DNA of 59,142 nt, taken from Arthrobacter globiformis (GTDB lineage Bacteria > Actinomycetota > Actinomycetes > Actinomycetales > Micrococcaceae). Position numbers and translations under genes: made by a program. The notes under the pieces are model-generated. The model did no database searches and was not told the DNA's origin. It worked only from the letters and a program-made list of their open reading frames with translations. The stretch covers positions 1 to 59,142 of the forward strand of contig NZ_QLNP01000088.1 of NCBI RefSeq assembly GCF_003261175.1, read 5' to 3'. Shown here piece after piece: positions 26,871-34,297 of this stretch (the first letter of the stretch is position 1; each line of letters opens with the position of its first letter).

Positions 26871-26957
26871 ATCTCCCACCCGGGTGTTAGGTGCACGTAA
26901 AACCCGGACAACAGTGAGTAACTCTCGACTCCGGTCAGGACGAAAGGATCCTTCGCA

Positions 26958-28238
26958 ATGCTGCGTACGGACATTAATGAATTGTTGGCCCAGACGGGTC
27001 CGCGAACTCCCATGGGCGACCTGTTCCGCCGCTACTGGCAGCCGGTGCTGCTCGCAGAGGAACTCCCTGAGAACGACTGCCCGCCGGTACGCGTGAAGGT
27101 GCTCTCCGAGCGTCTCATCGCCTTCCGTGACTCCGAAGGGCGCTACGGCCTGATGGACGAGTTCTGCGCGCACCGCGGTGTTTCGCTGTGGTTCGGTCGT
27201 AACGAAGAAGGCGGCCTGCGCTGCCCGTACCACGGCTGGAAGTACGATGTCACCGGCCAAGCCGTCGCGGTCCCGAGCGAGCCGACGACGAGCAACTTCT
27301 GCGCCAACGTCAAGCTGAAGTCCTACCCGATGGTCAAGCGAGGCGACGTGCTCTTCGCTTACCTTGGCGACCCTGCCGCTCAGCCGCCGCTGCCTGAGTG
27401 GGAAGCCTACACCGTTCCGGACGGCCAGGTCTTCACCTCAAAGCGCCTGCAGGAGTGCAACTGGCTCCAGGCTCTTGAGGGCGGCATCGACTCGAGCCAT
27501 GTCACCTTCCTGCACGGCGGCAACTTGGAAAGCGACCCGCTCTTCAAGGGATCCAAGGGCAACGAGTACAACAAGGGCGATCTCAAGCCCTTCTTTGAGG
27601 TGGTCGACTCCGAAGGCGGCCTGCTGATCGGCGCCCGCCGCAACGCTGAAGAAGGTAAGTACTACTGGCGCGTGACACCGTGGGTACTGCCGAACTTCAC
27701 GATGGTTCCCCCGCGTGGCGACCACCCCGTCCACGGTCACTTCTGGGTGCCGATCGACGACGACAACTGCTGGGCATACAGCTTCGACTACCACCCCACC
27801 CGCCAGCTCACCGAAGCCGAGGTCGCTGCGATGCGCGCCGGTAAGGGCGTCCACAGCGCGAACGACCCGTCCTATCGCCCGCTGGCGAACAAGGACAACG
27901 ACTACCTGATGGACCGTGAGTCCCAGAAACGCGGCGAAAACTACTCGGGCATCGAGGGGATCGCGCTTCAGGACTCCTCGCTGCAGGAGTCAATGGGCCC
28001 CCTCGTCGACCGGACCAAGGAACGCCTCGTCGCCACCGACGCCGGCATCATCAAGGCGCGCCAGAAACTCTACAAGGCGGTCAAAGCGCTGCAGGACGGC
28101 GTCGAGCCCACAGGCAACCGCGCCAAGGACCAGAAGGTTCGCTCGGTAGCGATCGTGCTCCCGGCCGATCAGTCCTTCGTCGAGGGCATCGGCGAAGCCA
28201 TGGTCGCCGAACCTGCCAAGCCGCACACCTCGGTCTGA
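26958..28238 (+). CDS. Rieske [2Fe-2S] aromatic oxygenase, alpha subunit
   Basis: A 426-residue ring-hydroxylating oxygenase paralogous over its full length to the one at 13311-14594. Rieske ligands are Cys70, His72, Cys89 and His92. The mononuclear iron motif is EGGIDSSHVTFLHGG (His-x4-His). The start ATG 26958 follows AAAGGATCC. No beta subunit is encoded. Electrons should come from the ferredoxin just upstream and the ferredoxin reductase at 35381, unlike the paralogue, which is paired with a one-piece PDR reductase. The family points to an aromatic or heteroaromatic carboxylate as substrate. The C-terminal third includes the shared KDNDYLMDRE segment. Confidence 0.92.
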   Translation: MLRTDINELLAQTGPRTPMGDLFRRYWQPVLLAEELPENDCPPVRVKVLSERLIAFRDSEGRYGLMDEFCAHRGVSLWFGRNEEGGLRCPYHGWKYDVTGQAVAVPSEPTTSNFCANVKLKSYPMVKRGDVLFAYLGDPAAQPPLPEWEAYTVPDGQVFTSKRLQECNWLQALEGGIDSSHVTFLHGGNLESDPLFKGSKGNEYNKGDLKPFFEVVDSEGGLLIGARRNAEEGKYYWRVTPWVLPNFTMVPPRGDHPVHGHFWVPIDDDNCWAYSFDYHPTRQLTEAEVAAMRAGKGVHSANDPSYRPLANKDNDYLMDRESQKRGENYSGIEGIALQDSSLQESMGPLVDRTKERLVATDAGIIKARQKLYKAVKALQDGVEPTGNRAKDQKVRSVAIVLPADQSFVEGIGEAMVAEPAKPHTSV

Positions 28239-28241
28239 GCC

Positions 28242-28757
28242 ATGTCTGACCACGATCACGACCACGCGACTGGTCCGCGCTCGGTGCCGTCTGGCCCGAG
28301 CTCGTGCGCTGAGGCTGCGACCGCCAAGGAAGCGGCCTACCGAATCGACTACCCTCTCTCGGCCGCGCGGAACACCCGCGTCGTCGCCCTCGACGACGAG
28401 GCGGAGCGAATCATTCGCTCCGCGGCGTTGCTTGAGTGGGGTCAGGCTCGTTTCTTCTCCATAACCGACCCGGGCGAGGTGCTGGCCGAGGTAGACGGCT
28501 CGAACGTGCCCCTGGATGAGGTCATGACCGACACCAACACGGTGGTCATGGTGGCCAGTTCCGGCGAGAACGCGACGGCGGTCGCCGCCATCGGTGACCT
28601 CGCCCGTGAACGCGGCATCATGACGGCAGGACTGGTCGTCACCCCGGGTGCGCTCACCAGTGACGCCCTCTTCCACCTCCGTCCCCACGCCCGGATTCTG
28701 CTGGTCCCGGCGGAAGAAGACGATCTGATTGAACTGCTCAGGGCCACCCGCGCATGA
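28242..28757 (+). CDS. Small Rossmann-like protein with His/Asp-rich N terminus, Rieske-associated, unknown function
   Basis: A 171-residue protein three bases after the Rieske gene. Residues 2-8 read SDHDHDH, a potential metal-binding tail. The core has TRVVALDDEAERIIRSAALL, then TNTVVMVASSGENATAVAA, IGDLARERGIMTAGLVVTPG and HARILLVPAEEDDLIELL. This alternation resembles the second half of the FtsZ GTPase domain (the region after the glycine loop) but without GGGTGTG. The protein at 11574-12089 has the same size, pattern and gene context. Because both accompany Rieske oxygenases, a shared accessory role is plausible; no activity can be assigned. The stop overlaps the next gene in ATGA. Confidence 0.78.
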   Translation: MSDHDHDHATGPRSVPSGPSSCAEAATAKEAAYRIDYPLSAARNTRVVALDDEAERIIRSAALLEWGQARFFSITDPGEVLAEVDGSNVPLDEVMTDTNTVVMVASSGENATAVAAIGDLARERGIMTAGLVVTPGALTSDALFHLRPHARILLVPAEEDDLIELLRATRA

Positions 28758-29560
28758 GCACCATGACCATCCCCCAGCTCCAAGCCATGAAGACGGCCGG
28801 CCGGAAGAGTGCGTGCATCGTCGCATGGGACTACCAGATGGCACGCATCGCCGACCGAGCTGGCGCGGACATCATTTCCGTGGGCGACTCCGTAGGCGTC
28901 AACCTGTGGGGCCAGTCCCATCCGTTGGAGATCACCATGGAGGAGATCCTCGTGGCCGCCAAGGCGGTGCGGCGTGGCGTCGACAACGCGCTCATGAGCT
29001 GCGACTTCCCCTTCGGCCCCCTTCAGGAGGGTGTCAAAGAGGCTGTCAGTGCAGCCATCCGGCTCGCGAAAGAGGCCGGCATTGATCTCGTCAAGCTCGA
29101 CGGCGCCGCCGACTTCCCCGAGGCGGTCGAGGCCGTCACACGCGCCGGGGTGCCCGTCTTTGCGCAGTTCGGTATCACACCGCAGACGGCACTCAAGTAC
29201 GGCGTCGCGTATTCACAGGCCGAAGGCGCCCTGGTCCCGGACGAGATGGTGGAGCAGTTCGTCACTGAGGCCAAGCGGCTCGAATCCGCGGGTGCCGTCG
29301 CGCTCAACTTCACGAATTCAGGTCCCGTGGTGGGGCCAGCAGTGGTAGACGCCGTTTCCGTCCCGGTGCTCGGCGGTTTCGGCGGAGGACCCTGGCTTGA
29401 CGGCCGGATCCGGATGTCCACCGCCGCAATCGGCTACAACGCCAACTGGATCGACAAGGAACCCACCACCTACGCCAACGTGGGGCGCGTTGCCTATGAC
29501 GCCCTCACCGAGTGCATCGCCGATATTCGCGGGGCGCGGCATCTCCGCGGCCAAGGTTAA
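28754..29560 (+). CDS. PanB-like (ketopantoate hydroxymethyltransferase superfamily) protein with altered active site
   Basis: A 268-residue TIM-barrel protein of the PanB/PEP-mutase group. The metal-binding motif GDSVG is intact (residues 44-48), as is the AWDY segment and VKLDGA (PanB VKLEGG). PanB's catalytic Glu in the VLE motif is replaced: the segment reads VALNFTNSGPVV. The usual GHIGLTPQ reads AQFGITPQ, losing the His. True pantothenate synthesis is therefore unlikely. The protein probably uses the barrel and metal for another C-C bond reaction, for example retro-aldol or lyase chemistry on a ring-derived keto acid. The gene is translationally coupled to the gene before it (ATGA) and lies in a catabolic operon without panC. 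Confidence 0.82.
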   Translation: MSTMTIPQLQAMKTAGRKSACIVAWDYQMARIADRAGADIISVGDSVGVNLWGQSHPLEITMEEILVAAKAVRRGVDNALMSCDFPFGPLQEGVKEAVSAAIRLAKEAGIDLVKLDGAADFPEAVEAVTRAGVPVFAQFGITPQTALKYGVAYSQAEGALVPDEMVEQFVTEAKRLESAGAVALNFTNSGPVVGPAVVDAVSVPVLGGFGGGPWLDGRIRMSTAAIGYNANWIDKEPTTYANVGRVAYDALTECIADIRGARHLRGQG

Positions 29561-29572
29561 TAGGAGCCAGTC

Positions 29573-30421
29573 ATGCCCGTTATCGAAATTGATGGAATCA
29601 CCACGCGCTACGAAACGGTGGGTGGCGGCCCGCCGCTGCTGATGTTCAGCCCGGGCGGATTCGACTCCACCCTGGAAAACTGGACCACTTTCGGCCGCTA
29701 CCGCGACCTTGGCTTCGTTGATGCACTCAAGGACAGTTACACCTGTGTGGTCTTTGACCGGCGCGAGTCCGGACAGTCCGGCGGTCGAGTGGAGCGCCTC
29801 ACCTGGGACCGTTATGTGACCCAGGCGCTGGGGCTCATCGATCACCTCGGCTACGACACCGTCCACACCATGGGCGGCTGTGTCGGATGCTCGACGGCGG
29901 CCGCACTCGCCGTGCAGCACCCGGAACGCGTTCGCAGCATGGTGCTGTTCTCTCCTGCCGGTGGACCGCAGTACCGCATGGGCCAGCACCACCGCTTCAC
30001 CCAGCACCTCGCTTTCGCGATGGAGCACGGCATGCAGGCCGTCGTCGAGTTGGCCCGTTCCAGCACCGCCGGATTCAGCAAGGACCCACGCGTCGGGCCC
30101 TGGGCGGCGCCGCTGCGCAGCAGCGAGGAGTTCGCGGCGGCTTACGCAGCCATGGACGTGAAGAAGTACGAACTGATGGTTAGCGGAACCGTGCGGGGTC
30201 TCTTCGACCGGGACACGGTGCCGGGCGTCGAGGCCGAGGATCTCATGACCCTCCACGTGCCCGGTCTGATCGTTCCGGGTCAGGACAGTTCCCACGCACC
30301 ATCCGCCGCGCGCTACCTCGAAGAATGCCTCCCCGTTCACGAGTACTGGGACGTTCCCGTTGTCGAACAGACTGCGGAAACGGCCCCCGCCCGGATTCGG
30401 GCGTTCCTCGAGCAGCACTGA
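29573..30421 (+). CDS. Alpha/beta-fold hydrolase with a Cys nucleophile elbow
   Basis: A 282-residue cytosolic hydrolase. The oxyanion region is FSPGGFDSTLENW near residues 25-36, and FDRRESGQSGG follows the second strand. The nucleophile elbow is GGCVG at residues 101-105, so Cys103 stands where Ser is usual, as in dienelactone hydrolase. The catalytic His is probably in PGQDSSHAPSAARY, about residue 243. Enzymes of this kind open lactones, thioesters or vinylogous C-C bonds. In this operon it may serve the role LigI has in the protocatechuate 4,5-route, hydrolysing a lactone before LigJ. AGGAG precedes the ATG; the stop overlaps the next ATG in TGATG. Confidence 0.85.
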   Translation: MPVIEIDGITTRYETVGGGPPLLMFSPGGFDSTLENWTTFGRYRDLGFVDALKDSYTCVVFDRRESGQSGGRVERLTWDRYVTQALGLIDHLGYDTVHTMGGCVGCSTAAALAVQHPERVRSMVLFSPAGGPQYRMGQHHRFTQHLAFAMEHGMQAVVELARSSTAGFSKDPRVGPWAAPLRSSEEFAAAYAAMDVKKYELMVSGTVRGLFDRDTVPGVEAEDLMTLHVPGLIVPGQDSSHAPSAARYLEECLPVHEYWDVPVVEQTAETAPARIRAFLEQH

Positions 30422-31125
30422 TGCCCCGCCTCGTGCTGCTGCGCCACGGTGAGAGCGTCGCGAACGCCGACGATGTATTCGCCGGTTGGCTCGACGTTTC
30501 CCTCACCGAGCGCGGCCGCACCGAGGCGCGCGCCGCCGCCGGGAGGCTTGCGGGGCTGTGTCCCGACACGGTGCACACCTCCGTTCTCGCACGTGCGGTG
30601 GAAACGGCCCGCCTGCTGATCGAGGAAGCCGGCTGGGACCTGGCGCCGAGCGCGCACTGGCGCCTGAATGAGCGGCATTATGGAGCCCTCCAGGGCCTGG
30701 TAAAGGACGAAGCCCGGGCGCACTTCGGCGCTGGAAAAGTTCAAGGGTGGCGTCGCGGCATCGACGCCCGACCGCCCCAAGCAGACGACGCCGTACTAGC
30801 CGCTCAGCGCGCCGATCCGCGCTACGCCGCGCTTCCTGAAGCGGCGGCCATTGCCGGGGAGAGCCTTGCGGATGTCGTAGAACGCATGACACCATACTGG
30901 CGCAATTTCTTGACCCCGGAACTCGCCGCGGACCGAACCGTGGTAGTGGTGGGGCATGGCAACGCGCTGCGGGCCCTGATGCACCTATGCACGGGGGCGC
31001 CCCTGGATGAGACCGGCTCCATCGAGCTGGGCACCGCGGTCCCGGTCACTATTCAGGCGCAGCTTCTAGCTCCATCCGAGTTCGCTGATCATCCCCACGC
31101 CGTCTGCGTGCTACCCGCCCCCTAA
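30421..31125 (+). CDS. Histidine phosphatase family protein (2,3-BPG-dependent phosphoglycerate mutase-like)
   Basis: A 234-residue protein starting at ATG 30421 in a TGATG overlap. The catalytic phosphohistidine motif is LRHGESVAN (residues 6-14). LNERHYGALQGL is the dPGM signature, and the second catalytic His is in VVVGHGNALRALMHLC. The mutase-type ERHYG segment suggests ancestry from GpmA, but a house-keeping glycolytic enzyme is unexpected at the end of an inducible aromatic operon. A phosphatase or phosphotransfer step on a pathway intermediate, or a domesticated GpmA copy, are the options. Confidence 0.85.
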   Translation: MPRLVLLRHGESVANADDVFAGWLDVSLTERGRTEARAAAGRLAGLCPDTVHTSVLARAVETARLLIEEAGWDLAPSAHWRLNERHYGALQGLVKDEARAHFGAGKVQGWRRGIDARPPQADDAVLAAQRADPRYAALPEAAAIAGESLADVVERMTPYWRNFLTPELAADRTVVVVGHGNALRALMHLCTGAPLDETGSIELGTAVPVTIQAQLLAPSEFADHPHAVCVLPAP

Positions 31126-31127
31126 AC

Positions 31128-31390
31128 CGTGTTTCCAGGCACAGTTCCGCCAGAGCCAGCGCTTGATCGTCGCCGAGGACTTTGCTGCCGAGGACCATGA
31201 CGTTCGCCTCATTGTTGCCCCGCGAGATCTCCACCGCGAAGCGGCTGCAGGTGAGGCCCGCGCGCACCCCCCCGAATCTTGACGACGAGGCCGGGGCGCC
31301 CGTGAGCCCCGCCGTCGAACGTTCATGGCCACGCTCGCCGAGCCACGGGAGCAGCTGAGCCTCGAGCTGAATACGTCGTGGTCGGCTTGG
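31128..31390 (-). pseudogene. Remnant of an RpiB/LacAB-type sugar-phosphate isomerase gene with internal deletion
   Basis: Reading the minus strand, QLEAQLLPWLGERGHE matches the N-terminal helix of RpiB proteins. After a short scrambled stretch, VRAGLTCSRFAVEISRGNNE, NEANVMVLGSKVLGDDQA and LALAELCLETRF match the C-terminal half (the SREHNNANVLALGARV region). The middle, with the catalytic Cys-GTG loop, is missing, and a G-run near 31268-31274 probably holds a frameshift. It lies in the gap between the convergent phosphatase and decarboxylase-like genes. It is not a copy of the intact gene at 47343, being clearly divergent. Confidence 0.6.
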
Positions 31391-31394
31391 GGAC

Positions 31395-32342
31395 TTAGCC
31401 AATGAGCCCGCGAACGGACTCCGCGAAGAGCTCCTCCACCTTCACGGGCTTGGTCAGGATGTGCTGCTTGCTTGCCTGTTCGATGAGGTCCACGAGCACA
31501 GCACGGTTGGGTTCGATGCCGTACGGGAGCGGATCGTCCCAGCCCGTGGTCTCGAGCACCTCCAGGTGCAGTCGGTCCGCAGAATCGGGCTCGGCGATCG
31601 CACCGGCCTTGAGGTCGGCCACGTACTGACGCTTGGACTCGGCAAAGGCCTCGAACACGGCCATCGCTACATCAGGGTGGGCCTCGAGGACCTCGTCCCT
31701 GATGACCACAAGGTGGTTGATCGGGTAGAGGCCTGTTTCGCGCAAGGCAGCGAGGGCGACGTCGTTCGCGTTGGGGATGAGCGGGGCAAGATCAGGGCAG
31801 TCGCTCTTGACGCCGATCGCGGCCTCGAGCTCGCCGTCGAGCACCATCTGCTCGAGAGTCTTGCCAGCGGGGGCGGAAGTGACGTTCGACGGCGGTGTGT
31901 ACGCCTCCACGTGCTCGTCGCCGGAGCGGACCCACGTGACGGAGTCGAGGTCAAGGCCGTACTGATTTTCCATAATCGAGCGGGCCCAGACGCCGGTGGT
32001 CACGGTGTAGCCGCGGTTCACGCCGACGCGCTTGCCCACGAGCTGTCCGGGATCGGTGATGTCCGAACCGCGGCGGACCACGATCGCGTTGTGGTGGAAT
32101 CCGCGGACCAGGAAGATCGGCAGGGCGGTGAACTTCACGCCGTGTTCCCTGGCGGTGAGGTAGGTGGTGAGCGCCATTTCGCTGACGTCGAAGGCAAGCT
32201 CGCGGACCATGCGGCGGAATCCCTTGACGAGGACGGGCACCTCCTCGAAGTCGAGGAAGTAGCCTTCAGGGGCAATCGTACCGTCCTTGACACGGCTGTT
32301 ATTCCCTTGGGTTCGGCTGAGAGCGGAAAGCTGGACGGACAT
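31395..32342 (-). CDS. 4,5-dihydroxyphthalate decarboxylase-like protein (periplasmic-binding fold, cytosolic)
   Basis: A 315-residue protein of the family containing Pht5, 4,5-dihydroxyphthalate decarboxylase, whose fold is a type-2 periplasmic-binding protein. Recognisable segments are FDVSEMALTTYLTAREHG, FTALPIFLVRGFHHNAIVV, LVGKRVGVNRGYTVTTGVWA and GLYPINHLVVIRDEVLEAHP. There is no signal peptide or lipobox, which favours an enzyme over a transport component. It would decarboxylate a dihydroxy aromatic di-acid to a catechol acid after Rieske oxygenation and dehydrogenation. It is divergent from the MDR dehydrogenase operon and shares operator site B (32390-32400). A substrate other than dihydroxyphthalate is quite possible. 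Confidence 0.8.
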   Translation of the reverse strand: MSVQLSALSRTQGNNSRVKDGTIAPEGYFLDFEEVPVLVKGFRRMVRELAFDVSEMALTTYLTAREHGVKFTALPIFLVRGFHHNAIVVRRGSDITDPGQLVGKRVGVNRGYTVTTGVWARSIMENQYGLDLDSVTWVRSGDEHVEAYTPPSNVTSAPAGKTLEQMVLDGELEAAIGVKSDCPDLAPLIPNANDVALAALRETGLYPINHLVVIRDEVLEAHPDVAMAVFEAFAESKRQYVADLKAGAIAEPDSADRLHLEVLETTGWDDPLPYGIEPNRAVLVDLIEQASKQHILTKPVKVEELFAESVRGLIG

Positions 32343-32389
32343 ACGGCCTCCGGTGAGGTCTAGTGAGGGTCAGTACTTGCATGGTAGAT

Positions 32390-32400
32390 TGGACTAACCA
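32390..32400. promoter_or_regulatory. GntR-type operator (site B) between the decarboxylase-like gene and the MDR operon
   Basis: TGGACTAACCA is the reverse complement of TGGTTAGTCCA. For the plus-strand operon a candidate -10 TAGATT (32385-32390) ends on the first base of the operator, the same geometry as at sites A and C; no clear -35 is seen. The site is in the middle of the 99-bp divergent gap, so one repressor could control both directions. Confidence 0.7.
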
Positions 32401-32441
32401 TTTTGCCAAGGCCTGTGGGCCGTGCTCGAGGGAGCCAGTAG

Positions 32442-33590
32442 ATGTCTGAGAAGGTGCTTGCGGCGGTCCGGGTTGCTCCGGGAACCACCGAAATGCGCGA
32501 ATTTGACCGGCCGAATATCGACGATGAGTCGGCCCTGTTGAGGATCGAGGTCGCAGGAATCTGCGGCACGGATGTGAAGCTTTATTCCAAACCACCCAGG
32601 ACCCCGGCCACGCAGGGCCCGGTGATCATGGGCCATGAAAACGTCGGCGTCATCGTGGAGGCCGGCGAAAAGTTCAAGAAGCGCCAAGGACTCGAAGAAG
32701 GCGATCGCGTCTTCGTGGAGCACTATGTTGCCTGCTTCAGCTGCGAGTGGTGCCGCATTGGTGAATACCGCCACTGTGAGGCCACTGACTGGCGCACCAA
32801 CGCGGACGCGCGCCGTTTCGGATACACCTCCGCTCACTTCCCCGGAACTCTCTGGGGCGGATTCTCGGAATACATGTATCTGCCGTGGAACGCGGTGCTC
32901 CACAAGATCCCGGAAACCGTAACCGCGGAAGAAGCCGGCTTGGTCATGCCGCTATCCAACGGCATCGAATGGGCGCTCCTTACCGCCGGTGTCGGCTACA
33001 ACGACACCGTGCTGATCCAAGGTCCCGGCCAGCAGGGCCTTGCCCAACTTGTTGCCGCGAAAACCGCCGGCGCTGCCCAGGTGATCGTCTCCGGCACCAC
33101 GCGTGACAAAGCCCGTTTCGAGCTGGCCAAGGAACTCGGCGCCGATGAGGTCATCGACGTTCTCACCGAGGACCCGCGCGAGAAGATCATGGATCTGACC
33201 AACGGCCGGGGCCTGGACTTCGTGCTCGACTGCACCTCCCGCGCCGGAACCGCTCCGGTGCTGCTCGGCGTCGACGTCCTCAAGCGCCGCGAGGGCACAC
33301 TGCTCATCCAGGGCGAGCTGGCGGCTTTCCCCGATTTCCCGGTCAAGCAGGTTACCGAGAAGGCCATCACCATCAAATCGGCCCGCGGCCACTCTTTCAA
33401 CGCCTGCGAACTTGCGGTGGCTCAGCTCGCCTCCCACCGTTATCCGTTGGAAAAGCTCGCCACGCACCGCTACGGCATCGACCAAGTGGACCACGCCATC
33501 CGCGTGCTCGCCGGCGAAACCGATGAGGATGCCATCCACGTCTCGATGATGCCCGAAATGATCGGCCAGCCCGGCGGAGCGGTGCGCTGA
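32442..33590 (+). CDS. Zinc-dependent MDR alcohol dehydrogenase
   Basis: A 382-residue medium-chain dehydrogenase, paralogous in context to 12118-13287. Catalytic zinc residues are in GICGTDVKLYSK and MGHENVG. The structural-zinc Cys cluster is CFSCEWCRIGEYRHC (four Cys). The Rossmann segment is VLIQGPGQQGLAQLVAAKTA. It heads the plus operon with LigK- and LigJ-type genes, and its stop overlaps the next start in TGATG. The likely role is oxidation of a cis-dihydrodiol or alcohol made by the Rieske oxygenase, or, less likely, the semialdehyde oxidation done by LigC in the 4,5-cleavage route. Confidence 0.88.
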   Translation: MSEKVLAAVRVAPGTTEMREFDRPNIDDESALLRIEVAGICGTDVKLYSKPPRTPATQGPVIMGHENVGVIVEAGEKFKKRQGLEEGDRVFVEHYVACFSCEWCRIGEYRHCEATDWRTNADARRFGYTSAHFPGTLWGGFSEYMYLPWNAVLHKIPETVTAEEAGLVMPLSNGIEWALLTAGVGYNDTVLIQGPGQQGLAQLVAAKTAGAAQVIVSGTTRDKARFELAKELGADEVIDVLTEDPREKIMDLTNGRGLDFVLDCTSRAGTAPVLLGVDVLKRREGTLLIQGELAAFPDFPVKQVTEKAITIKSARGHSFNACELAVAQLASHRYPLEKLATHRYGIDQVDHAIRVLAGETDEDAIHVSMMPEMIGQPGGAVR

Positions 33591-34297
33591 TGGCCGGCCT
33601 TGTTGTGACTAACCCGCCGCGTGCCGAACGGGACATTGTGGACGCCTTCGCCAGCTACGGTGTCGCCACCATTCATGAGGCCCAGGGTCGCGAGGGCCTG
33701 CTCGGCTCGCACATCAACCCGGTGCAGGCGGGAGCCCGGATCGCCGGCAACGCCGTCACCGTCACGGTCGCCCCGGGCGACAACACCACCATCGGCGTTG
33801 CGGTGGAGCAATGCACCGACGGCGACGTGCTGGTTGTCGCGCCCACCGCGCCGTGCGATATGGGCTACTTCGGCGACCTCCTTGCCACCTCGCTCAAAGC
33901 ACGCGGCGTGCGAGGACTCGTCATCGAAGCAGGGGTCCGGGATGTGGCCGATCTTCAGGAGATGGGCTTCCCGGTATGGTCCAAAGCCGTCTCGGCCGAG
34001 GGCACCGGCAAGGGAACCCTTGGCGACATCAACGTCCCCATCTCGATCGCCGGTCGGCTTGTTAACCCCGGTGACGTGGTGATCGCCGACGACGACGGCG
34101 TCGTCGTCGTGCCTCGCCACAAGGCAGCCGAGGTACTCGCCGCCTCGAAGGCGCGCGACGAGAAGGAAGCAAAGGCACGTGCGCGGTACCAGGCTGGCGA
34201 GATCGCCTTGGACGTCAACAACATGCGTCCGTTGATTGAAAAGGCTGGCGTCCATTACGTCTCTTACGAGGACTGGACCCAGGAGGCTCAGAAGTGA
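33590..34297 (+). CDS. ligK: 4-carboxy-4-hydroxy-2-oxoadipate aldolase / oxaloacetate decarboxylase (LigK/ProA, RraA-like fold)
   Basis: A 235-residue class II aldolase-type enzyme that splits 4-carboxy-4-hydroxy-2-oxoadipate into pyruvate and oxaloacetate, the last step of protocatechuate 4,5-cleavage and gallate routes. The metal/substrate motif is GDLLATSL at residues 95-102, followed by Arg117-Asp118 in VIEAGVRDVADL, the G-x-L-x(~20)-R-D signature shared by LigK, ProA and GalC. The next gene is a LigJ-type hydratase that makes its substrate, which raises confidence above a generic RraA call. Starts overlap in TGATG upstream and in GTGA downstream, so translation is coupled. Confidence 0.88.
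   Translation: MAGLVVTNPPRAERDIVDAFASYGVATIHEAQGREGLLGSHINPVQAGARIAGNAVTVTVAPGDNTTIGVAVEQCTDGDVLVVAPTAPCDMGYFGDLLATSLKARGVRGLVIEAGVRDVADLQEMGFPVWSKAVSAEGTGKGTLGDINVPISIAGRLVNPGDVVIADDDGVVVVPRHKAAEVLAASKARDEKEAKARARYQAGEIALDVNNMRPLIEKAGVHYVSYEDWTQEAQK

Noticed and set aside
28754-29560. Annotation as pantothenate-biosynthetic PanB
   Set aside because: Key catalytic Glu and His positions are changed and the gene lies in a catabolic operon without panC.
31395-32342. Annotation as an ABC transporter binding protein
   Set aside because: It has the fold but no signal peptide or lipobox and no importer genes beside it; the dihydroxyphthalate-decarboxylase-like motifs and context favour an enzyme.
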